A stretch of 64,000 nucleotides of DNA from Apostichopus japonicus. Its lineage: Eukaryota; Echinodermata; Holothuroidea; Aspidochirotida; Stichopodidae. The notes beneath the pieces are model-generated. The model did not search any database, was not told where the DNA came from, and was given only the letters and a program-made list of their open reading frames with translations. The stretch is taken from assembly GCF_037975245.1 (NCBI RefSeq), contig NC_092568.1, positions 22,098,501-22,162,500 on the forward strand, written 5' to 3'. Position 1 is the first letter of the stretch, and every line of letters begins with the position of its first letter. Position numbers and translations under genes: made by a program. Shown here piece by piece: positions 56,490 to 64,000 of this stretch.

Positions 56490-59170
56490 TGCGTGTAACA
56501 TGGTTCAGTTATCGTAGGAGGTTGGGTCAGGCGATGCTCCTCTGCTTTATCCCGTCATGCATACAATGGCATGACTGAGGTGGTAAGGCTATTGTGACAA
56601 TATTGTAGACAGCTGATAGATACATATTTATTAACATATAAATTTACTGCAATATAATAAGCTAAAGTACACAGCTGTCTGTTTAAAACTGTTCGTTACA
56701 GACAGTAAGCTTATTAAAAAATACTGAAATGTGTAATTTGATGGTTGATTTATTTCACTCTCAAGACAATTATTTATCATTTTCTTTCTCCCCGCTTCTT
56801 GTCGTTTTTGATTGGGTGGGGGGTCCTTGGGGAGAAGGGGGAGATCTTTAATGGGTAGCATCACTGAATAAAAAGCCTTATCTCACTACAACTAAGTGTA
56901 TATCTTGATATCTGGATCCATGTCGTTTGTTAAATTACATATATTGATGTTAAAGACACAAATATGACAGAGTTGAAAACACCTTTAATTAAATCGGCAG
57001 CGGTACGTAGACCACCATTTCCAAATTAAGTTTACGGACCTTTTAAACAGAACAATAGGAAATGTGGGTAACGGAGATGTTTATTCGTGGCAGAGTCAAA
57101 ATTATGCACAAATACGTATCTACTGGTACAACAAGCGCTGGAAAGTTCATTGATAAACTGGAAAGGAGTGGTACATGTCTGATGGTAGTAATTTTTGCAT
57201 CGTAACTTGATCACGATCTGGAGGATGGGGACAAAATGATGTTCTTGCAAGATGGTAGATGGGAGAAGGTGTGAGGAAGGAGGAGGGGGGGGGAAGGTGA
57301 GAAGAAGAGGTGATGTTGATAGTGGAGAGATTGGTTAAGGACAATTAAAAGCCATCCCATCAGTTCTTCTCTGTAGAAAGCAATCAAACATAAACATGAC
57401 ATGGTACAGTCAAGAGAAATAAACTAAATGTAGAGTTACTGACAAATTGCAATTGAAAAAGAGAAAGAAAGGAGATAAAATGGGGGGGGAGCGGTGGGGA
57501 GGGGTGGGGAGGGGAAACAAGTGATAAGGAGTGATATCTCATCTGCTTTGACATGCAACCTCCATTTATATTGTCAATTTATACTTCAACCATGTGACCA
57601 CTCTATCTGCACAGGTCTACATCCATCATTTAATTGAAAGTATGTGGATTGTAGAACATTGATATGTCTTCATATCATCTCAAATGTAAATGAAATCAGT
57701 GCGATCTCCAGCCATGCCCTAAGTTAATAGAGGGCGCTGTCATATCGGTCCTTATAATCTAGTTACGCTAAAAATTTGACAAGTTACTGTCTCTGATATC
57801 ATTGAGAATTCCTATTTGAGGAATCTCTGAGAGACATTTCTGAGTAAACTACCTGCATATTCCCTAATTCACCTGTTATCTCCCCCTCCCTCTCCCCCCA
57901 CCACCCCCCACCCGCTCCCCCAGCCCCAGTTCAACTGATGACAAGGCTATTTGTAGATACCGAACAGAGTTGAAAATGTGTTGTAAGAAATTATCAAGTA
58001 ATATTTTCTCATATATGGAAGCTTCCACTAAGTGATGATAAAGCAGCACATTATTATTACATTAATGCCAAGCTTTCTGCTTTTACCAACCTCGTTGAAT
58101 TATTCTTTAATTATTAATTACATTACTAACAGGAAGAAAACGATACGACATGTTTATACTTTTGTTTGAACTGTTAAAGAAGGTGAAGAGCCTTTCCCAG
58201 GGGTTTCCGGCAACCCATGTTTAACGGTTTGAAACCGAAAAGTACATTGTGTCAATTTTGTTGATTCGTTCATGTGTGCATTGACATTCTTTAATCATCA
58301 AGTTTATGCCGTTCATCTCATTTTTATTAGTGTTTTCCTGCTCGGTTATACAATTATCGGGTGCTGCAGGGCACTTAAAGATAAGACCTTTAGTAATCTA
58401 TAAGTACAATTTCCTCTTTTCATAACTTTGATGCAACAGAAGGGAAAAAATAAACAATAAAACTTTGCAAAGGATTTCACCATACCATCTGAAACGGTTT
58501 TACGCAGCAACAAATATGAAGCAGACATAAGTGCCCCGGTTTGGCGTCGGTTCCTCAAAATGTGAAATTTTCTTGAAAAGATGTCTTTTCAGACCGGTAA
58601 TGGCCAGGATTTAGAAATTTACTGCCCTGGTTTTTACCAGCTAATATTTATCAGCTCTTTCAACATTTTATGGAAATTCTCATGGAAATCCCAGCTATAT
58701 ATCAAATAATTGAGGTCAACTCTGTATTAATCCCAGACAGATTTAACCTATGAGTTTCCTGCTGATGGAGGAATTACCATTAAAGCCATCATTTTAAATT
58801 TATGAAAAAAATGGATCAAACTTAAAGAAGCTCCAATTATGTATTACAGAGCATTAGCTGAACTACTCAAGCTTACTTCAAAGTTAACAAGAAGATTTGT
58901 TGGTTTTTTTTTTTTTTTAAATCAGTGGTCACGTTGGTTTTGGATATGATTAGTAAGATTTAATTCTAGCATTAGAAGTGGTAATTATTTAAACTGTCCA
59001 ATCAATGATCAACGAGCAGTGAAAATAGCACGGTTGTGAAGACATATACCTTCTCAATCGATCCCTGGGAGTAATTTTCAAGGTCAGGGCATCCACAAAG
59101 AGATTTAATATTTGATGAGTGCGAAGAAAGGAAAAAAAGAAATTTGAATTGTTGTTGACTTAACAAAACA
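56490..59170. other. AT-rich non-coding stretch with purine and pyrimidine runs
   Basis: No gene is recognised. Purine- or pyrimidine-rich runs lie near 56815-56845, 57265-57310, 57480-57515 and 57880-57925. Confidence 0.5.
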
Positions 59171-59177
59171 AAAATTC

Positions 59178-59540
59178 TGATATCATATATATAGATATCA
59201 TATAGATAGATATCATATATATAGATATCATATAGATAGATATCATATAGATTGATATCATATATATAGATATCATATAGATAGATATCATATAGATAGA
59301 TATCATATAGATAGATATCATATAGATAGATATCATATATATAGATATCATATATATAGATATCATATAGATAGATATCATATAGATAGATATCATATAG
59401 ATAGATATCATATAGATAGATATCATATAGATAGATATCATATAGATAGATATCATATATATAGATATCATATAGATAGATATCATATAGATTGATATCA
59501 TATATGTAGATATCATATAGATTGATATCATATATATAGA
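59178..59540. repeat. 15-bp minisatellite of GATATCATATAGATA, about 24 copies
   Basis: Units GATATCATATAGATA and GATATCATATATATA, with rarer GATTGATATC variants, repeat with an exact 15-bp period. The period is a multiple of three and the unit lacks stops in two minus-strand frames. Long YDIYL and MISIY pentapeptide frames (up to 207 codons) therefore arise without being genes. Confidence 0.96.
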
Positions 59541-59606
59541 TAGATAGATAGACAGACAGACACACAGACAGACAGACACACAGACAGACAGACACACAGA
59601 CAGACT
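59541..59606. repeat. GATA/GACA microsatellite
   Basis: (GATA)n passes into (GACA)n with periodic CACA interruptions of 16-bp spacing, directly continuing the 15-bp array. Confidence 0.95.
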
Positions 59607-59609
59607 GTT

Positions 59610-60075
59610 TATATATATGTAACAACTCTCTAGATACATTGAAGACAATCCGTTAATATTGATATTTTGTTTTCTCTGTTATTGTTTGGTATCTGGGAGG
59701 TAAGAGGACACTTTTGTGAGGACATATCAATCAAGTCAGGATGTTACTAAACACAGTGTTGCGAGAAAATATATATATACCAAATATTTAAAAATAGGAA
59801 TGAACCAACAAGGGAGAACCATGTGATTCTTGGAGCATTTTATCATCCTTCACATTAATGTTTCTCTTTGTTCTAATGGTTGCAATTGTATAGGTTTTGA
59901 TGTATATGCACAACCATTATCTAGTGGCCAACGCAAGACATGCGAGGCTGTGCTGAAAACAAAATATAAATAAAGATAGAAGATAGGTTTTTCATCGTAA
60001 TTATTAAAGAGAAAATGTTTCAGATAGACATCTTTAAAAAACAATTGTAGGAATGAGACAGAGTTCTAATTGGTA
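59610..60075. other. AT-rich non-coding stretch
   Basis: No gene or repeat family is recognised. Confidence 0.5.
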
Positions 60076-60076
60076 G

Positions 60077-60077
<1 letters not shown>

Positions 60078-60103
<26 letters not shown>
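60078..60103. repeat. Short (TA)n microsatellite left of the palindrome
   Basis: A pure TA run, then GAGAGAGAG and (GTTG)n. Together with TATA-rich DNA at 60338-60390 it brackets the palindromic element. Confidence 0.95.
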
Positions 60104-60111
<8 letters not shown>

Positions 60112-60170
60112 TTGGTTGGTTGGCGTCTATCTTGGCGCAGAGTGCTCTATGTCCGGTGGACAGAGCGGAA

Positions 60171-60344
60171 TATATGTTGAGACTAGTGGAACACTAGTAG
60201 TTGAAACTCAGAGTTTCACGCGTTGAGCAGTCATCAGACAACTCAGACATCAGACAACAAGAGTTGTCTGATGATCGCTCAACGCGTGAAACTCTGAGTT
60301 TCAACTACTAGTGTTCCATTAGTCTCAACTAGTCTCAACATATA
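60171..60344. mobile_element. Long near-perfect palindrome with hammerhead-like core
   Basis: The left arm (60171-60244) and right arm (60261-60344) are inverse copies of about 69-74 bp. They differ by a few bases, plus a 10-bp duplication of TAGTCTCAAC in the right arm. A 16-base centre separates them. The arms contain smaller palindromes, such as TGAAACTCAGAGTTTCA. The right arm reads CTGATGA (60268-60274), a 3-bp stem CGC/GCG, GAAA (60288-60291), a 4-bp stem ACTC/GAGT and T at 60300, flanked by GTTG/CAAC pairing. This matches the conserved core of a hammerhead ribozyme. Hammerheads occur in Penelope-like and other small retroelements; membership is inference. Confidence 0.7.
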
Positions 60345-60392
60345 CATATATGTATATATATATATACATATATGTATATATATATATACATA
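60345..60392. repeat. TATACATATATG microsatellite
   Basis: Two copies of CATATATGTATATATATATA in tandem, bordering the right side of the palindrome. Confidence 0.93.
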
Positions 60393-60394
60393 AA

Positions 60395-61146
60395 CACATA
60401 TACATCCAGTATCCTGTTGAGAGATTGCAGCTTTTTCAGCCAAATGGTAATATCCACAAAAAATTGATGCAAATATTCATGCATGTACACACAAGATACT
60501 GAATAGACAACTTCCGAAGGTCTGTTTCTTGGAATAATCGGCCAACGATAAATTCAAGCGTGTTGGATTATTATGTGCATCTCTTAACATTTTCATCCAT
60601 CAGGAGTTTTGCCTGTAAGTACTTCCGTAAATTTTCTCCCCTTTCTTCGCGGACTCTTCAAGTCATGCATCAACGATTGTACTTCATATGCAATGGATTA
60701 TTTGGGATTCTTTTGAGAGTAAATCCTCATTTACATTTCAAAGTTCTAGAAATTTGATCTGCGCGTTGAAGCTGGCTCGTAAATGACTGGAAAGGTTGTG
60801 TAAGGATAATAATTGAGAAGTGTACCTTTTTTTCTTTGCTTTTTCAAATCTATATCTCATATTTTCAGTCTCACACAAAATATCAAGCACTTACTAGCAC
60901 AAATGAAATATGCCTCTGAATGCACAGTTTGGTGTCTAAACTTAATTTTTTTTTTCGGGGACGATCACCACCCCTACACTCATCTACTTGGTAGTTGGCT
61001 TAAGCAACCCCAGAGCTGAATAATCTTCTAAAAAGATTTCCCATGATTCCCCTCTGGACCTTCCATAGAGGTTCATTCCCATACCTATAAATCAGTCTGG
61101 AGAATTGTTTAACTCCCCCCCCCCCATTCCCTGACCAATCAAATCA
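60395..61146. other. AT-rich non-coding stretch
   Basis: No gene or repeat family is recognised. A C-run lies near 61111-61122. Confidence 0.5.
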
Positions 61147-61154
61147 TGTGCATG

Positions 61155-61804
61155 CAAGGGCGGCGGAAGCACTTTAAATCTGGGGGGGCACCGACATCAA
61201 AGGGCACTTTGCAGAAATTCGATTGGACTGATGCAGCCTTATATTTAGTACCCTTTTTAACTCTTATGGTATCATCTTATTTGCGTATACACATCACTCC
61301 ACCAACGCCCCCCCCCCCCCCCGTCAAGGTAATTATGCATACTAGCACTGCAATATCCAATGTGCAAATTGGGAAGCAAGGAACAAGTTTTCTTTTGAGA
61401 CAAAATGAGGTGAAAACATGCTAGTTGCTAATGTAGGAATCTTCCGAATTAGAGTTTATTTCTTGTTAATATCTTAACAATTTTTTTCCATTCGAAATAG
61501 CTTTGAGTTTGACCCACAGAAATTCATTAAAAGTCAGGGGCGTAGCCAGGATTGGCAAAGTTGTATTCACGACTATCTGAGCGGAGCGCCACCATCAGTT
61601 GGCGCGGAGCGTACAAGAAAATTTTTGGTTTTACAAACCCCTCAGATGGCCGGAAACGGCCCTTCCCGAGTGTTTATTCTGGTTCCCCGGCCTCTTGCTA
61701 ACTTGAGACACCTCAATTTTTATGTAGAAAAGGGGCACATTTTGAACCTGAGGAAAAGTGGGGGGGCACGTGCCCCCTGTGCCCCCCCGGTTCCGCCGCC
61801 CTTG
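61155..61804. mobile_element. hAT-type non-autonomous element, probably chimeric (650 bp)
   Basis: Perfect 14-bp inverted ends CAAGGGCGGCGGAA (61155-61168) and its inverse (61791-61804) are flanked by a perfect 8-bp target duplication TGTGCATG (61147-61154 and 61805-61812). The middle (about 61536-61680) starts with CAGGGGCGTAGCCAGG, itself a hAT-like end. It continues with the GCGCCACC...GGCGC hairpin region shared with 62990-63238 and 13738-13845. The right end of that inner element is missing. No transposase frame is present. Confidence 0.9.
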
Positions 61805-61812
61805 TGTGCATG

Positions 61813-62981
61813 CACGTCACTGACCTACAGGCAAGGTTGTGCTCATAACTGTTAGTTTCGTGAAAGGGAGGTGTCAATCCCCATTCCCCACCCCTAACCC
61901 CCCCCCTACTGACCCACACCTAGTGGAGGCAGATATATTGAACAGCTGGTCCCTCATATCTACTGGGTTTTGTTTTTCTTCCTGTTATTGTCTTTTTAAG
62001 TTTTTAAGCTTATCAGAAATATTCATAAATGCTATCTTATATGATTCATCAACACAAGATGCCATATGATACGCTCTGTAGGGTTGTAAGTCACGGGAAA
62101 GAATTACACGCATCCTGAAAGGTAAATGCCCAAAGGAAACTCTGTAAGCGGTGGCATATCGCAATACGTCTGCATGCTCAGAATCCTGCTGATCTACGTT
62201 GAAGATAACCTAGTTGGTTTCAAGTGGATGGCTGACATCTTATTCTTAAAAGTAAAAGACTTTTGGAGCATTCACCCCTTTAGCCTTAACCAAAATACAA
62301 AGAAACAAAAATAAAAATAAAGGGGGGGAGAGAGAAAACAGTAATAGCTCCATCTCCCATTGTCAAATTACTTGGAAAGATCTTGTTTCCGGCATTATAT
62401 ATCTTCGCTGAAATGAGTTTAAGAAAAAAAGAGAAAGTAAACCGCTGAAGGGGTAAAGTCTCAATCATTCTATCGGCCGAAAATACTTCCGAGATTGAGC
62501 GAGACTTTTCTTCCATCAAGCAAATCTTTTACACCTGTAGTAAAAATATGACTTGATGATGGACGATCCATTTTCACCACAAAAAAGCTGATATGAAAAC
62601 TAGTTTAGTTTTAAACCTCATCTCCATGCATTATTTTGTCGACAAGATTTGACTAGCTATATTAGCATTGCTAGAGGTTACAACAAAAGTATATACACAT
62701 GAAATTGCTTTTTGCTCTAAATGGGAAACAAATTCGGTATTAAAAATTGACAACTTGTGAGGGAATGCCCAGTAACACATATGAGGAAAGTATAGTTTCC
62801 TCGACCTTTATGGATACTGTAGGTGTTAGTGACCTCTCGATTTCGTGGAATCAAACCGGCCGGCTGTGAGAAAGATGATTGGCTACAACATCTGATTAGT
62901 TTCTCTGCACTGCGCTTTCTTGTATATGTTTCTATATGTGCTTTATTGTGATAGTCGAGTCAGTAGGGGCCAAAGTAAATT
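61813..62981. other. Non-coding stretch, no gene supported
   Basis: No gene, tRNA or repeat family is recognised. A C-run lies near 61900-61908. Confidence 0.5.
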
Positions 62982-62989
62982 CTTTGAAG

Positions 62990-63238
62990 CAGGGGTGTAG
63001 CGAGGAATTTGCCAAGGGAGGGGCGAAACCTGTAGGCAAACTATCGTAGCGCCACCATGAGTTGGCGCGAAGCGTACAAGAAAATTTTGGCCAAAAATGT
63101 CTCCCTGGAAATGGCAATTCCCAGGCCTTGTAAGTTGCATCTAAGCATTTTCTATATTGAAATTACTAGAATATCATAAAAAAATATGCTCAAGGGGGGG
63201 GCGGTTGCCCCCTTCGCCCCCCCTTGGCTACGCGCCTG
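62990..63238. mobile_element. hAT-type MITE (249 bp)
   Basis: The left end CAGGGGTGTAGCGAGG and right end CAGGCGCGTAGCCAAGG (reverse complement) are imperfect inverted repeats. A perfect 8-bp duplication CTTTGAAG flanks the element (62982-62989 and 63239-63246). The interior has GCGCCACCATGAGTTGGCGC, a 6-bp-stem hairpin conserved in two other elements here, and subterminal G/C runs. It encodes nothing recognisable. Confidence 0.93.
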
Positions 63239-63246
63239 CTTTGAAG

Positions 63247-64000
63247 CAAGTGACTAATGTTTGGACGTCATGACTAGGCGACGGCAGTACTGTCAAAACC
63301 TGTAAACCTCAACTGGAACCTGCAAGATGAATGCACATATTTGTCCAAGATATAGATACAGGCCCAGATCCAACAGGGATATGGGAGGTGTACACCCCCT
63401 CCCCCTATCTTTCAACCGCACACAAAAAAATTTAAAATAGTTATTAGCATAGCCTTGAGTCTAAGAACTATATAACCTAAATATACCTCAGAATATACCA
63501 TTTTACTGTTAAAATATCAGTTTTTCTATGGGACAACCCCTACACCACCCCCACCCCCCTCCCACCCTTCATACGGTCATCTTCAACAGCCTCAGAGAGC
63601 TACATTCTTGCTCGTTTATAAGTTTGGCTCTGCTTTTGATTATAAATATTAAGATTGCAACTGATCAAATAAGCTTGTACATTTAATTCAATTGTCATCA
63701 TTTTTCGTCACTAATAGACACTTTTCCTATCAGTAACGTAAAATTCACTTAAAACTCCCTCATTTTGACATGAAGTGCCTTGGACTTTTCCTCTATTTCT
63801 TACCTTTACAAAATCCGCTACCAATCTAGATCCAAGTTGACCAAACAAAGACTGCATGGTCCCAAAATAACCTGTCATGCTCTTAGTCGACCACAAAGTT
63901 CACTGTCCCAACCAATAATCAACAACAACAAAAAAGAAAGAAAGAAAAAATGAGAAGGAATAAAAATTTAAAAAATCAATTTCAAACAGAATGCAAAGTC
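63247..64000. other. AT-rich non-coding stretch
   Basis: No gene is recognised. C-rich runs lie near 63395-63410 and 63536-63570. The word CAGGCCCAGATCCAACAGGG near 63359 resembles a hAT-like end but has no partner inside the window. Confidence 0.5.

Overview
The window looks like AT-rich, repeat-rich nuclear DNA of a metazoan, most likely a marine invertebrate; an echinoderm is my guess, but nothing here proves it. The reasons are tRNA-derived SINEs, many short hAT-like elements with 8-bp target duplications, a DIRS-type tyrosine-recombinase retrotransposon, long microsatellites and minisatellites, and no operon structure. No complete host gene can be supported. The window reads as a gene-poor intergenic or long intronic stretch with a few exon-like or regulatory-like GC-richer islands.

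The centrepiece is a DIRS retrotransposon at about 6.94-12.84 kb. It is sharply GC-rich against its flanks. It has three long overlapping frames: ORF1 (Gag-like, 7390-9306), ORF2 (reverse transcriptase, RNase H and a Dam-like domain, 9110-11377) and ORF3 (tyrosine recombinase, about 11083-12270). An internal complementary region (12263-12359) and a right terminus (12772-12837) follow. In DIRS biology Gag packages the RNA, RT/RNase H makes circular DNA guided by the internal complementary region, and the recombinase inserts the circle. The left terminus that the internal complementary region predicts is not present, so this copy has intact frames but a lost or replaced left end. Its leader carries three spaced copies of a hairpin motif.

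The rest is a mosaic of non-autonomous elements and arrays: two tRNA-derived SINE families plus a third tRNA-like SINE (about 3.9, 21.4, 23.8, 33.4, 54.1 and 55.5 kb); a LINE 3' end (22.8-23.3 kb); a foldback element built of nested inverted repeats (26454-26938); a TTAA-flanked MITE with a central perfect hairpin (27425-28040); hAT MITEs (37430-37781, 45072-45412, 61155-61804, 62990-63238); a TIR element with internal arrays (16830-18711); a 2.7-kb array full of AGGTCA half-sites (48149-50834); and a long palindrome with a hammerhead-ribozyme-like core (60171-60344). Tandem arrays lie near 5.4, 18.9, 32.1, 36.5, 43.1, 45.9 and 59.2 kb. Two exon-like islands (29349-29582 minus; 50881-50949) and several CpG-containing blocks are the best candidates for host function, all at low confidence.
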